From contig NZ_JAHHXM010000004.1 of assembly GCF_019037185.1 (NCBI RefSeq), positions 114,174-178,173 on the forward strand: a stretch of DNA of 64,000 bases, given 5' to 3'. The translations under genes and the position numbers were made by a program. The stretch comes from Oceanobacillus caeni. Lineage in GTDB: Bacteria > Bacillota > Bacilli > Bacillales > Amphibacillaceae. Each line of letters starts with the position of its first letter. The first letter of the stretch is position 1. This document shows positions 42,789 to 52,012 of the stretch, one piece after another. The notes under the pieces are model-generated. The model saw nothing but the letters and a program-made list of their open reading frames with translations, was not told the origin of the DNA and did not search any database.

Positions 42789-44678
42789 GTGAAAAGCCAA
42801 ATAACGGATGAAATCAATCGAATCGTCGAGGTATTGAGAAATGATCAATCCTCTGATGGGTCCTGGGATTATCCTTTTGAAACAGGGATTTCTACAGATG
42901 CCTATATGATTATTTTGCTGCGCACGTTAGAAATAAATGATGAAGGGCTTATTCAAGCTTTGGTCGAAAGAATCCTTAGCAGGCAGGAGAAAAATGGGTC
43001 CTGGAAACTTTTTTATGATGAGAAAAACGGAAATCTATCTGCTACCGTTGAAGCCTATTATGCACTTTTATATTCTGGTTACCGAGATAAGGAGGATAAA
43101 GAATTAGTAGCTGCAAGGAGGTGCATTTTAGCATGGGGCGGGATTGGGAAAAGTCATATGCTTACTAAAATCATGCTTGCTCTAACTGGTCAATATAAAT
43201 GGCCAACGTTTTTTCCCATTCCAGTCGAATTTATCCTTTTGCCAGTATCTTTCCCGATTAACTTCTTTGATTTTTCCGTTTATGGAAGAACAAACATAGC
43301 TCCGATGTTAATCCTAGCCGATCAAAAATTCACGATGAAAACAAAAAGAAGCCCCGATCTTTCTCATTTGTTCCTTTCAAGGGGAGATGCAGAAAATGAC
43401 GAATTCTTCCTCAATCGTTACGGGGAGTGGCGTTCTTTTTATTCCTTTATTCAACAAGGAATCAAACATATCATCGGGCTTCCTGCACACATTCATTCAC
43501 TAGCCATCCAACAAACGAAAAAATATATCTTAGATCGGATTGAACCGGATGGGACCGTATATAATTATTTCAGTTCCACCTTTTTAATGATCTTTTCGTT
43601 ATTAGCCCTCAGGCATCCTAAAAATGATCCCATTATCACAAAAGCAGTGGAGGGTTTAAAAGGCATGGCCTGTCAGATTGATGGTCATACGCATATGCAA
43701 TACACCACGGCTAACGTCTGGAATACTTCCTTAATCAATGATGCCCTGCAACGTGCTGGTATTCCTTGGGATGATCCAATGATTCAACAAGCCAATAACT
43801 ACTTACTTTCTCGACAACATTCCCGTTATGGAGACTGGGTAATTCATAATCCATCCGGTTTACCAGGTGGATGGGGATTTTCTGATCGGAACACCATGAA
43901 CCCGGATATAGACGATACAACTGCTTCCTTACGATCTATTACTCATTTGTTGCGGAATGAGCCTATTTATCGCCAGGCTTGGGACAGAGGAATTAACTGG
44001 GTTTTTTCTATGCAGAATCAAGACGGTGGCTGGGCTGCTTTTGAAAAAAATGTGGATAAAGAGATTGTGAAGTTTATCCCGATTGAAGGGGCTAAATATT
44101 TATTAACGGATCCTTCTAGCGCAGATTTGACAGGAAGGACCCTGGAGTTTTACGGGAACTTCACCAACTTGTCCAAAAATCATATCGCCATAAAAAATGG
44201 AGTGAATTGGCTAATTCGCCATCAAGAAATGGATGGTTCCTGGTATGGAAGATGGGGAATTTGCTATATATATGGAACATGGGCTGCCATAACCGGAATG
44301 ATTTCAACCGGTGTGAATCCAGGGCATGCTTCCGTTCGGCAATCACTAAAATGGTTAAAAAGCATTCAGAACCCGGATGGAGGGTGGGGGGAATCTTGTT
44401 ATAGTGATATCAATCAAACTTATACCCCACTTGAAAGTAGCACATTAACACATACTGCCTGGGCATTGGATGCGCTCATTGCGGCATCCGACAATGTCAC
44501 ACCGGAGATAAAGAAGGGGGTAAAGTTTTTACTAGACAATTCTCATAAAAAGGATTGGACCTTATCCTATCCAAAAGGGCAAGGAATGGCAGGTGGGTTT
44601 TATATTCATTATCATAGTTACCGATATATTTTTCCTTTGTTGGCCTTGAGTCATTATCGGAGTAAGTTTTTAGGATGA
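42789..44678 (+). CDS. Squalene-hopene cyclase / sporulenol synthase family terpene cyclase
   Basis: The 629-residue protein is a class II triterpene cyclase: the catalytic DxDD is PDIDDTTA (DIDD at residues 373-376) and QW motifs are seen as QNQDGGW, RHQEMDGSW and QNPDGGW plus an N-terminal NDQSSDGSWDYP. Length (632 in B. subtilis SqhC) and the LPGGWGFSDRNTMNPD segment fit the sporulenol synthase branch, which cyclises tetraprenyl-beta-curcumene in spores, though squalene cyclisation cannot be excluded. The GTG start follows a GGGGGTG site. It has a strong terminator of its own at 44760. Confidence 0.9.
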   Translation: MKSQITDEINRIVEVLRNDQSSDGSWDYPFETGISTDAYMIILLRTLEINDEGLIQALVERILSRQEKNGSWKLFYDEKNGNLSATVEAYYALLYSGYRDKEDKELVAARRCILAWGGIGKSHMLTKIMLALTGQYKWPTFFPIPVEFILLPVSFPINFFDFSVYGRTNIAPMLILADQKFTMKTKRSPDLSHLFLSRGDAENDEFFLNRYGEWRSFYSFIQQGIKHIIGLPAHIHSLAIQQTKKYILDRIEPDGTVYNYFSSTFLMIFSLLALRHPKNDPIITKAVEGLKGMACQIDGHTHMQYTTANVWNTSLINDALQRAGIPWDDPMIQQANNYLLSRQHSRYGDWVIHNPSGLPGGWGFSDRNTMNPDIDDTTASLRSITHLLRNEPIYRQAWDRGINWVFSMQNQDGGWAAFEKNVDKEIVKFIPIEGAKYLLTDPSSADLTGRTLEFYGNFTNLSKNHIAIKNGVNWLIRHQEMDGSWYGRWGICYIYGTWAAITGMISTGVNPGHASVRQSLKWLKSIQNPDGGWGESCYSDINQTYTPLESSTLTHTAWALDALIAASDNVTPEIKKGVKFLLDNSHKKDWTLSYPKGQGMAGGFYIHYHSYRYIFPLLALSHYRSKFLG

Positions 44679-44759
44679 AGGGGAGGGGGGCGTGATGCTA
44701 CAGGGAGCATATCAAAACAAATGTTAGAAGAGGGTTATTATTTGCTTGCAGTAAGTAAT

Positions 44760-44803
44760 AAAAAAGGTGCAATCTTATGTTTTTATAATCTTGCACCTTT
44801 TTT
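44760..44803. terminator. Terminator of the terpene cyclase gene
   Basis: AAAAAAGGTGCAA (44760-44772) pairs with TTGCACCTTTTTT (44791-44803). Confidence 0.85.
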
Positions 44804-45342
44804 ATTGGAAATAGATTAATTGTGACGACATTTTATTCATCATCCTCTTCATCCAAAAGACTGTCTATTTCTTCTTCGGATGGAAGTCCGTTTAGATCAA
44901 TGTCAAAGTCTTATTAACACCATTAATCGCGCCAATTGGTTTTATTTACATATATTTTGCGAATGGCTTCCATAAGAAAGATATTTAAGTTTCTTGAAAT
45001 GAGAGTTATGAGGATAGTGTATTAATGATATGCCCTCCACTAGGAATATTGTTTTTATGGAGGGCATATTTCTAAAACCTAATAAGAATTTCATCTACCC
45101 ATAACTAGGATTTTAAGCATACAACTATTAGGCTCACCACTGGGGTACCAACATCCCCATCACCCTTCGAACATAATACCTTGGAAAGCAAGAACCAGTC
45201 ATTATTCAAACAAATGTTTTATTTTTATCCGGCGACAGGATTAACAGCGGTTGTTATGAAGGAAAGACTTTCAGTATCGTATAAGGAATCTACTACCGTA
45301 TAGATGCTATCGATGTAGTGATGAATAATAGGGAAAAAAGTA
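44804..45342. other. Non-coding interval with relic scraps and an orphan terminator (45028-45069)
   Basis: A minus-strand scrap at about 44830-44905 encodes DLNGLPSEEEIDSLLDEEDD and stop, like an acidic protein tail. A plus-strand scrap at about 44905-44985 encodes APIGFIYIYFANGFHKKDI. A perfect 12-bp stem ATATGCCCTCCA (45028-45039 with 45058-45069) is an orphan terminator. CAAACAAATGTTTTATT at about 45209 is a weak 16-mer echo. Confidence 0.4.
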
Positions 45343-45369
45343 AGCGCTAGGATAAAGTTTCCAAGCGCT
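45343..45369 (-). terminator. Terminator of the PfkB-family kinase gene
   Basis: AGCGCT repeated at 45343-45348 and 45364-45369 closes a stem on the minus strand, followed by TACTTTTTT, 11 bases past the stop codon at 45380. Confidence 0.6.
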
Positions 45370-45379
45370 ATTGATCCTT

Positions 45380-46309
45380 TTATAATTTTTCCAATCGTAC
45401 CGTATTATAAACTTTGTTAACATCTTCTTGATTCACTTCTGGGTACCAATTTAAGCAATTCGCAGTAGAGTAAGCTATGGCAAGCTTTAAGGTTTCTTCA
45501 TGGTTAAGATTGCTTTCAATACAATGCGTTAAAACTCCTAAAAAAAAGTCTCCGGAAGCTATTGGGTTTTTAGCTTTAATTTCATTTGCCTTTGCAAAAA
45601 GTAATTGATCCTCCATTTTGGCAATAACGCCTTTTGCCCCCAACGTCACAATAAAATACGGGATGTGGTCAATTTTTCTTAATAATTGAATATAATCCTC
45701 TTTCGTACTCAATGTTTCATTTGGAAATAAATCCATAATTTCCTCGTCATTAATCTTTATGACGTAAGGATTGGATTTGTATGTTTCTACAAGAGACCTA
45801 CCACTTGTATCAACGAAAACTTTAACATTCTCTTTATCTATTTTCTGGGTAATTTGAACAATATAATCATCTGGCATTCCCTTCATTAAGGAACCAGAAA
45901 ATACTAACGTATCATTGTCCTGGACTGTAGAGACGATTTGAGAACTGAAATCCTTTAAAATCTCATCGCTTAGTTGAAGACCCTTTTCGTAAATTGGATA
46001 GATAGTACTTTTTTCTGTATCAACAAGAATATTGCATAATCTCGTATTTTGTTTCACGGCCGTATCGATAATTTGATATTGCTTTTCCTTAGCTAATTGC
46101 TTTAAATATTCCCCATTATGCCCGCCGATTATGGTGTGAATAGCAACTTTAGCATTTGGGTTTTCTCGTTTAAGAGCATAGGCTACATTGAAACTCTTCC
46201 CACCAGGAAATTCTTTTACCTCATAGGGGCGATTAGGTATAGCGGAACTAAAATTCTTTATTAAGAGCGTTCGATCGATAGCTGGATTTGGACAAATTAA
46301 ATGTATCAT
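45380..46309 (-). CDS. PfkB-family sugar-phosphate kinase, probably tagatose-6-phosphate kinase
   Basis: The ATG at 46309 (AAGGAG eight bases upstream) gives 309 residues. The PfkB fold is clear: LICPNPAIDRTLLI at the start, EFPGGKSFNVAYALKR, FSGSLMKGMPDDYI, and the catalytic anion-hole motif IASGDFFLGVL near residue 255 (the Asp is the base). With the divergent gat/lac operon it should phosphorylate tagatose-6-P to tagatose-1,6-bisP for the aldolase encoded at 50743. The motif reads ASGD instead of the usual G(A/S)GD. Divergent from the DeoR gene, sharing its control region. Confidence 0.82.
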   Translation of the reverse strand: MIHLICPNPAIDRTLLIKNFSSAIPNRPYEVKEFPGGKSFNVAYALKRENPNAKVAIHTIIGGHNGEYLKQLAKEKQYQIIDTAVKQNTRLCNILVDTEKSTIYPIYEKGLQLSDEILKDFSSQIVSTVQDNDTLVFSGSLMKGMPDDYIVQITQKIDKENVKVFVDTSGRSLVETYKSNPYVIKINDEEIMDLFPNETLSTKEDYIQLLRKIDHIPYFIVTLGAKGVIAKMEDQLLFAKANEIKAKNPIASGDFFLGVLTHCIESNLNHEETLKLAIAYSTANCLNWYPEVNQEDVNKVYNTVRLEKL

Positions 46310-46391
46310 TAAAATCACTCCTTTTCCTCATAATACAAAATGCAAAAGAAAAAAACAATATAACTCATGAAATATGCAAACAAAAACAAAG

Positions 46392-46405
46392 TGAAGACGT
46401 TAATA
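46392..46405. promoter_or_regulatory. cre-like site (12 of 14)
   Basis: TGAAGACGTTAATA matches TGWAARCGYTWNCW at 12 of 14 positions; it lies 83 bases upstream of the kinase gene on its side of the divergent region. Confidence 0.4.
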
Positions 46406-46471
46406 AAACCAAGTTAGGAGAGATAATGCCAAATTTTTGACAAGGAATGCAAAAATATTTGCCAAAAAGTA

Positions 46472-46500
46472 TTGCGTTTTCATGTTTTTTGAGTTAATAT
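46472..46500 (+). promoter_or_regulatory. Promoter of the gat/lac operon
   Basis: TTGCGT (46472-46477), 17 bases, TAATAT (46495-46500). The predicted start point is about 46507, inside the cre site. Confidence 0.6.
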
Positions 46501-46502
46501 TA

Positions 46503-46516
46503 ATTTAACGCTTACA
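46503..46516. promoter_or_regulatory. cre-like CcpA operator (13 of 14)
   Basis: The minus-strand reading TGTAAGCGTTAAAT matches TGWAARCGYTWNCW at 13 of 14 positions and overlaps the predicted transcription start, so it should mediate catabolite repression by CcpA when preferred sugars are present. Confidence 0.65.
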
Positions 46517-46536
46517 AGAAAGGTTGTGGTAAGACG

Positions 46537-47301
46537 TTGAACTCAGAACAAAGGAAATCTCAAATCCTTGAGATCCTGAATAAAAATAAATCGGTAAAAA
46601 TACTAGCGTTAAGCAAGAAACTTAAAGTTACAAGGGAAACTATACGTAAGGATTTATATGAATTAGAAGAAGAAGGCTTAATAAAAAAGGTACATGGTGG
46701 TGCTGTATTAGATACCCCGAACCAGGAATCAAATTATGAACGGCGGAAAACAAAAAATGAGTTTGCAAAACGTAAAATTGCAAAAGAGGCTGCGAAGTAT
46801 GTAGAGAATGGTGACATTATTTATCTTGATTATGGTACAACAACCTACATGTTGGCCGAAGAACTATTGCATTTAAAAGATATTACCGTTGTAACCAATA
46901 CGATACCAATAATTAATCTTCTTATTCATCGTGAATCTATTAATCTTGTGATTTTAGGCGGAGTGGTAAGGAAAAATGAAGGTTCTCTTTATGGGCCTTT
47001 TGCAACTAATAATATTGAAGATATTTTTGTAGATATTGGTTTTTTCGGTTGTGGTGGAATCGATACAATAAGCGGAGTTACCAATCATCATATTGGAGAA
47101 ACAGAAATTTCAAAGCGTATGTTGAAACATTGTCAAAATAAAATAGTGGTTGCAGATAATAGTAAATTTGGAGCCACAGCATTTAATTCAGTCGCCAAGT
47201 TTTCTGATTTAGACATAATTATTACAGATAAAGTAATTGATGAAGGAATTCAATCAAATGTATTAAAAAATAATGTGAAACTTGTGATAGCGGATTCATA
47301 G
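46537..47301 (+). CDS. DeoR-family regulator of the galactitol/tagatose operon
   Basis: The 254-residue protein has a DeoR HTH (EQRKSQILEILNKNKSVKI, LKVTRETIRKDLYELEEEGL, IKKVHGGAV). A sugar-phosphate-sensing C-domain follows: YLDYGTTTYMLAEEL, VVTNTIPIINLL, ILGGVVRKNEGSLYG and FFGCGGIDTISGVTN. The TTG start has only a modest ribosome site. It is first in the operon and 227 bases from the divergent kinase gene, so it likely represses both until tagatose-6-P or a related phosphate appears. Confidence 0.88.
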   Translation: MNSEQRKSQILEILNKNKSVKILALSKKLKVTRETIRKDLYELEEEGLIKKVHGGAVLDTPNQESNYERRKTKNEFAKRKIAKEAAKYVENGDIIYLDYGTTTYMLAEELLHLKDITVVTNTIPIINLLIHRESINLVILGGVVRKNEGSLYGPFATNNIEDIFVDIGFFGCGGIDTISGVTNHHIGETEISKRMLKHCQNKIVVADNSKFGATAFNSVAKFSDLDIIITDKVIDEGIQSNVLKNNVKLVIADS

Positions 47302-47314
47302 AGGGGGACAGACA

Positions 47315-47761
47315 GTGATTGATTTAAAGTATATTAAAAAAGATATACAAGTGAACAGTAAAGAGGAATTGTTGGAAACCTTAGGTAATGAATTAATTCA
47401 AAATAATATTGTTAAAGAAGGTTTTGTGGAAGCGCTAAAAACAAGGGAAGGTGAATTCCCAACAGGGCTACCAGTAAATCCTGGCGTGGCAATTCCACAT
47501 ACAGATGGAAAGTTAGTAAATGAAGATCGACTCGTCTTTGCTACATTAAAAGAACCTGTTTCATTTAATGAAATGGGAGGGAGTGAGGAAGACTTAGTTG
47601 ATGTTCGAGTCGTCATTATGTTAGCGATTGGCGATGGACAACAGCATTTAACAACATTACAGAAATTAATAGAATCCATTCAAAAAGAAGGATTCATTCA
47701 AGGTCTTATTGACAGTGAAAATATAGAACAAATGAAAGAAATTATTGAGCAAAATCTATAA
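47315..47761 (+). CDS. gatA: PTS galactitol-type EIIA
   Basis: The 148-residue protein is a fructose/mannitol-type EIIA: the phosphorylated His is in VNPGVAIPHTDGKLV (about residue 65), with LEPVSFNEMGG-like PVSFNEMGGSEEDLVDVRVV and LIDSENIEQMKEII after it. It passes phosphate from HPr to the EIIB below. GTG start with GGGGGACAGACA before it. Co-transcribed with the DeoR gene (13-base gap). Confidence 0.88.
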   Translation: MIDLKYIKKDIQVNSKEELLETLGNELIQNNIVKEGFVEALKTREGEFPTGLPVNPGVAIPHTDGKLVNEDRLVFATLKEPVSFNEMGGSEEDLVDVRVVIMLAIGDGQQHLTTLQKLIESIQKEGFIQGLIDSENIEQMKEIIEQNL

Positions 47762-47780
47762 TTTTTGGGAGGAATTCAAA

Positions 47781-48062
47781 ATGAAAAAGAATGTAATTGT
47801 AGCATGTGGTGGAGCAGTAGCAACTTCAACGGTAGCAGCGGAAAAAATTAGAGAATTACTTAAAAGAGAAGGAATCGATGCAGATGTTTCTCAATATAGA
47901 GTGAATGAATTGGAATCGAAAAAAGATAATGCTGATTTAATCGTAACAACAGCTAGAGTAACAAAAGACCTTGGAGTACCAGTTATTCATGGTGTTGCAT
48001 TTATTTCAGGTATTGGTGTAGAGAAAACGGAACAACAAATTTTAGATGTTTTAAGGAAATAA
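47781..48062 (+). CDS. gatB: PTS galactitol-type EIIB
   Basis: The ATG at 47781 (GGAGGAATT upstream) gives 93 residues; a frame from 47745 overlaps EIIA needlessly. The phosphocysteine loop is VACGGAVATSTVAAEKIREL, as in GatB, followed by VNELESKKDNADLIVTTARV. Soluble subunit that phosphorylates galactitol taken up by EIIC. Confidence 0.9.
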   Translation: MKKNVIVACGGAVATSTVAAEKIRELLKREGIDADVSQYRVNELESKKDNADLIVTTARVTKDLGVPVIHGVAFISGIGVEKTEQQILDVLRK

Positions 48063-48317
48063 GGTAAAAAATTTATCCCACCTAAATGGGCAGTAAGGCT
48101 TCCACCCCCAAGCTTTTTTGGGAAACAAAGAAGGTAGGAGATCAACTGCCTGTATAGGAAGATAAATAGGGGATGAAGGAATCCATCCCCACTGTTATCC
48201 AAATAAAGAAAAAAGCTGGCTATTTTAGTACTAAAATAGCCTAGCCACAATAAAAAAATATACTTACTACCATTATATACAAAAAGAAAAATTTCATCAA
48301 GAAATGAGGAGAACTAC
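48063..48317. other. Intra-operon gap with repeat scraps and a perfect palindrome (48218-48241)
   Basis: Unusually long gap between EIIB and EIIC. It holds TTTATCCCACCT and GGGATGAAGGAA, both also found together at 55400-55450, and then a perfect 24-base palindrome with arms GGCTATTTTAGT. The palindrome may be a processing or attenuation structure adjusting EIIC level. Confidence 0.5.
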
Positions 48318-49664
48318 ATGGCAGTCATACAATATATTGTTGATTTAGGTGCAAGTGTAATGTTGCCGATTGTCATATTCATTATTGGATTGTTATTAAG
48401 ACAAGGGGTAGGTAAATCTCTACGTTCGGGTATAACGATAGGTATTGGTTTTATTGGTATTGGTTTAGTTGTAGATTTGTTAAATCAAAATTTAGGACCT
48501 GCAGCACAATCCATGGCGGATAATTTTAATTTAGGTCTATCTGTAGTTGACTTAGGTTGGCCTGGTACAGCCCCAATGGCTTGGGCATCTTCCATGGGAC
48601 TAATTGCAATCCCGATTGCGATTGCGGTTAATATCATCATGATATTATTACGTATGACAAAAGTTGTAAACGTCGATATTTGGAACATTTGGCATATGGC
48701 ATTTACTGGAGCGATTGTGTATGTTGCAACAGGAAATTTTGCTCTTGGTATTGTTGGTGTAATTGTACATGCGATTATCGCTTATAAACTTGGGGACATG
48801 TTTGGACAAGTTACAGATAAATACTTTGGATTAGAAGGAATTGCTATACCACATGGTACCTCATCATACATGGGTGTATTTGCAACTCCTATAAATGATT
48901 TATTAGATCGTATTCCTGGAATTAACAAAATTAATATTGACGGTGAAAAAATCGAACAAAAAATGGGACCATTTGGAGAACCAACAATTATTGGAGCCAT
49001 CCTTGGTTTTATTATTGGTTTACTTGCCGGATATGAAGTTGGACAAGCATTACAATTAGCTATTCAAATGGCCGCAGTAATGGTATTAATGCCAATGGTT
49101 GTTAAACTAATCATGCAAGGTTTATTGCCAATATCAGATGCAGCCAAGAAAATGCTTGATAAACGCTTTAGTGGCAGTAACTTTAGAATTGGTTTAGACC
49201 CAGCGCTATTATTAGGTGACTCTCAAGTAATTTCAGCGAGTTTATTATTTGTTCCATTAACCATTGTAATTGCAGCACTTGTACCAGGTAACCAAGTATT
49301 ACCTTTTGGTGACTTAGCTACAATTGGTTTCTTCGTGGCAATGGCTGTAGCTATCCATAAAGGTAACTTGTTTAGAACTTTAATTTCTGGGTCTGTTATC
49401 ATGTTTGTTACCATTTGGATTTCTAACCAAATGATTAATGTACAAACGAAATTGGGTCAAAATGTCGGATTAGTAGATGCGGGAGATCGTGTATCTTCCC
49501 TAGACCAAGCTGGTAGTCCAATTACTTATTTATTAACAAAAGGACTATCTGTAGAAATGGGAATAGGCTTCTCCATAATCCTAGTAGTCTATGTATTTTG
49601 CTTCTGGTATACATTTAGAAAATATAAAAAGCAAACCCTTTATGTAGAAGACGATCAAGAATAA
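48318..49664 (+). CDS. gatC: PTS galactitol-type EIIC permease
   Basis: The 448-residue protein has about ten membrane helices and the GatC family pattern: LGASVMLPIVIFIIGLLLRQG, TIGIGFIGIGLVVDLLNQN, DLGWPGTAPMAWASSMG, IPHGTSSYMGVFATPINDLL and LLGDSQVISASLLFVPLTIV. It imports and, with EIIB, phosphorylates galactitol to galactitol-1-phosphate. ATG follows GAGGAG. Followed ten bases later by the dehydrogenase. Confidence 0.92.
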   Translation: MAVIQYIVDLGASVMLPIVIFIIGLLLRQGVGKSLRSGITIGIGFIGIGLVVDLLNQNLGPAAQSMADNFNLGLSVVDLGWPGTAPMAWASSMGLIAIPIAIAVNIIMILLRMTKVVNVDIWNIWHMAFTGAIVYVATGNFALGIVGVIVHAIIAYKLGDMFGQVTDKYFGLEGIAIPHGTSSYMGVFATPINDLLDRIPGINKINIDGEKIEQKMGPFGEPTIIGAILGFIIGLLAGYEVGQALQLAIQMAAVMVLMPMVVKLIMQGLLPISDAAKKMLDKRFSGSNFRIGLDPALLLGDSQVISASLLFVPLTIVIAALVPGNQVLPFGDLATIGFFVAMAVAIHKGNLFRTLISGSVIMFVTIWISNQMINVQTKLGQNVGLVDAGDRVSSLDQAGSPITYLLTKGLSVEMGIGFSIILVVYVFCFWYTFRKYKKQTLYVEDDQE

Positions 49665-49683
49665 ACAGTAGGAAGTGAAACAA

Positions 49684-50727
49684 TTGAAGGCACTTAATGT
49701 AGTTGACGTAGAAAAATTTAACTTAGTCGAAGTCGATAAACCAGTGGCTGAAAAAGGAAAAGTAGTTATAAAAGTTGGCTACTGCGGAATTTGTGGATCA
49801 GATATTCCAAGGTACTTTAACGGAGGAGTTCATTCTTTCCCACAAATATTAGGACATGAGTTTTCTGGTATAGTAGACGAAGTTGGTGAAAATGTTACAA
49901 AACTAAAGGTTGGAGATAGGGTGGCTGTAGCACCTCTTGTACCATGTGGTGAATGTGAATTTTGCCAACAAGGTGAACCTGCTTTGTGTAAAAAATATAG
50001 CTTTATTGGTTCTAGAGAAGACGGTGCGATGGCAGAATATGTTGCTGCACCAGAAATCAACTGCTTTAAAATCCCTAATCAACTTTCTTTAAAAGAAGCA
50101 GCATTAGTAGAACCATTAACGGTTGCGATACATGGTGTTGATCGTGTAAATGTTCATGCGGGAGCAACTGTTTTAGTGCTTGGAGCAGGAACAATTGGTC
50201 TTCTAACATTACTGACATTACGTGCTAAGGGAGCAGGTAAAATTATCGTTGTTGATCTAAACGAGGAAAAACTTCAATTAGCAAAAGAGATTGGTGCAGA
50301 TGTAATCATTAATCCACTTAAAGATTCAATGGATCAATATTTTGAAACTAATGAACAACCAGAAATCGTTTATGAAACAGCGGGTAGCAATATTACACAA
50401 GTCCAAGCTATTGAATATGTAGCGAAACGTGGAAAAGTTGTTTATATTGGTACGTGTAAAAAAGACATTACGTTTAAACCCGAAGTCTTTGAAAAAATTC
50501 TTCGTGGTGAATTAGAAATAAGAGGTTCTTGGATGTCTTACAGTAGTCCGTTCCCAGGATATGAATGGCAAGCAGCACTTCGATATATGGCAACAAAAGA
50601 AATCGATGTTACCCCACTAATTACTGGAGAATTCGAACTAGAAGATAAGGAAATTCCTTTCAATAAAATGATTGAAAAAGACTCACACCATGTTAAGTTA
50701 CTTTATAAAATATCACCTGAAAATTAA
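49684..50727 (+). CDS. gatD: Galactitol-1-phosphate 5-dehydrogenase (zinc MDR family)
   Basis: The TTG at 49684 gives 347 residues starting KALNVVDVEKFNLVEV; a GTG at 49675 lies inside the ribosome site. Catalytic zinc residues are seen in GYCGICGSDIPRYF and GHEFSG; the structural zinc cysteines in PCGECEFCQQGEPALC; NAD-binding in VLVLGAGTIGLLTLL. It oxidises galactitol-1-P to tagatose-6-P. Between EIIC and the aldolase in the operon. Confidence 0.9.
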   Translation: MKALNVVDVEKFNLVEVDKPVAEKGKVVIKVGYCGICGSDIPRYFNGGVHSFPQILGHEFSGIVDEVGENVTKLKVGDRVAVAPLVPCGECEFCQQGEPALCKKYSFIGSREDGAMAEYVAAPEINCFKIPNQLSLKEAALVEPLTVAIHGVDRVNVHAGATVLVLGAGTIGLLTLLTLRAKGAGKIIVVDLNEEKLQLAKEIGADVIINPLKDSMDQYFETNEQPEIVYETAGSNITQVQAIEYVAKRGKVVYIGTCKKDITFKPEVFEKILRGELEIRGSWMSYSSPFPGYEWQAALRYMATKEIDVTPLITGEFELEDKEIPFNKMIEKDSHHVKLLYKISPEN

Positions 50728-50742
50728 GTTGGAGGTACCTTT

Positions 50743-51720
50743 ATGATTACAATTAGTCAAAAAAAATATGAAGCATTAAAACGTTTATCAAATGAAGATG
50801 GAATTATTGGAGCTTTGGCAATTGACCAACGCGGTTCCTTGAAAAAAATGATTGCTTCTGAGGATGAAAATGCAATTGTTAATTTTAAAGAAGTTGTTTC
50901 TGAAGAATTAACTCCTTATTCTACATCTATTTTACTTGACCCTGAATATGGACTTCCTGCTTCAAGAAAACGAGATAAAGATGCTGGCTTACTTGTTGCC
51001 TATGAAAAAACTGGATATGATGCAACAGAACCAGGAAGATTGCCTGATTTATTGGAAGAATGGTCTGTGCAACGTTTGAAAGAACAAGGTGCTGATGCTG
51101 TTAAATTCTTATTATATTATGATGTTGATGAAGATGATAAAATTAATGAATTTAAGCATGTATATATGGAAAGAGTAGGTTCAGAATGCCTTGCTGAGGA
51201 TATTCCATTCTTTTTGGAAATTGTAACTTATGATGCTAAAAATGACGATGTAAAAGGAAAAGACTATGCAAAGGTAAAACCGTCTAAAGTAATTAAAGCG
51301 ATGAAGGAATTTTCGAAACCCCAATATCATGTCGACGTATTAAAGGTAGAAGTCCCTGTTAATATGAACTTTGTAGAAGGCTTTTCTAACGATGAAGTTG
51401 TTTATACACGTGAAGAAGCACTTCAATATTTTAAAGAACAAAGTGAGGCAACTGATGTTCCATTTATTTTCTTAAGTGCTGGAGTCTCTGCTAAATTGTT
51501 CCAAGAAACAATTGTATTTGCAAAAGAAGCGGGATCTACATTTAATGGTGTACTATGTGGACGTGCAACTTGGAAAAACGGTGTGAGTGTCTTTGCTGAA
51601 GAAGGCGAAGCGGTATGTAGAGATTGGATGAAATCAGAAGGTAGAAATAATATTGAAGAGCTTAATAAAGTATTATATGAATCAGCTAGCTCATGGAAAG
51701 ATAAAGTAGCTGTTAAATAA
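50743..51720 (+). CDS. lacD: Tagatose 1,6-diphosphate aldolase
   Basis: The 325-residue protein is a Lac[18 protein letters not shown] near the start, [37 protein letters not shown] (Schiff-base Lys region), [17 protein letters not shown] and [11 protein letters not shown]. It splits tagatose-1,6-bisP into dihydroxyacetone phosphate and glyceraldehyde-3-P, ending the pathway. GGAGG lies before the ATG. Last gene of the operon, with a terminator at 51743. Confidence 0.93.
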   Translation: MITISQKKYEALKRLSNEDGIIGALAIDQRGSLKKMIASEDENAIVNFKEVVSEELTPYSTSILLDPEYGLPASRKRDKDAGLLVAYEKTGYDATEPGRLPDLLEEWSVQRLKEQGADAVKFLLYYDVDEDDKINEFKHVYMERVGSECLAEDIPFFLEIVTYDAKNDDVKGKDYAKVKPSKVIKAMKEFSKPQYHVDVLKVEVPVNMNFVEGFSNDEVVYTREEALQYFKEQSEATDVPFIFLSAGVSAKLFQETIVFAKEAGSTFNGVLCGRATWKNGVSVFAEEGEAVCRDWMKSEGRNNIEELNKVLYESASSWKDKVAVK

Positions 51721-51734
51721 TGAGGTATTTATTT

Positions 51735-51860
51735 CTTTCAAGAACCACCCTTATGCTTCCTACGGCGGGGTGGTTTTCTTGTTATCTAATACGTTTTTTA
51801 AAAAGACGTGTGCAGCAACCTCCCACACAATACCGCTCCCGAATTTCACGAATGAATTCA
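51735..51860 (-). repeat. Minus-strand copy of the small-ORF repeat, doubling as lacD terminator
   Basis: Read on the minus strand the sequence gives GIVWEVAAHVFLKNVLDNKK and TTPP then stop, parallel to the copies at 53240 and 63517, followed by the conserved hairpin AACCACCC/GGGTGGTT (51743-51750 with 51768-51775). On the plus strand the hairpin plus TTTTCTTG should terminate the lacD transcript. Confidence 0.7.
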
Positions 51861-52012
51861 AGAAGTTTTCAAATAAGTATCGCCCCAAATTTCTATTCAT
51901 TTATAAATTACGTTAAAATAGTATTGTTAGGACAATTTATCAAAGAAACAACTCCTAGTAGCGGATGAATCATTCCTGCTGTGGGTAGTTTCGTTAGAGG
52001 AGAATGTGCTAC

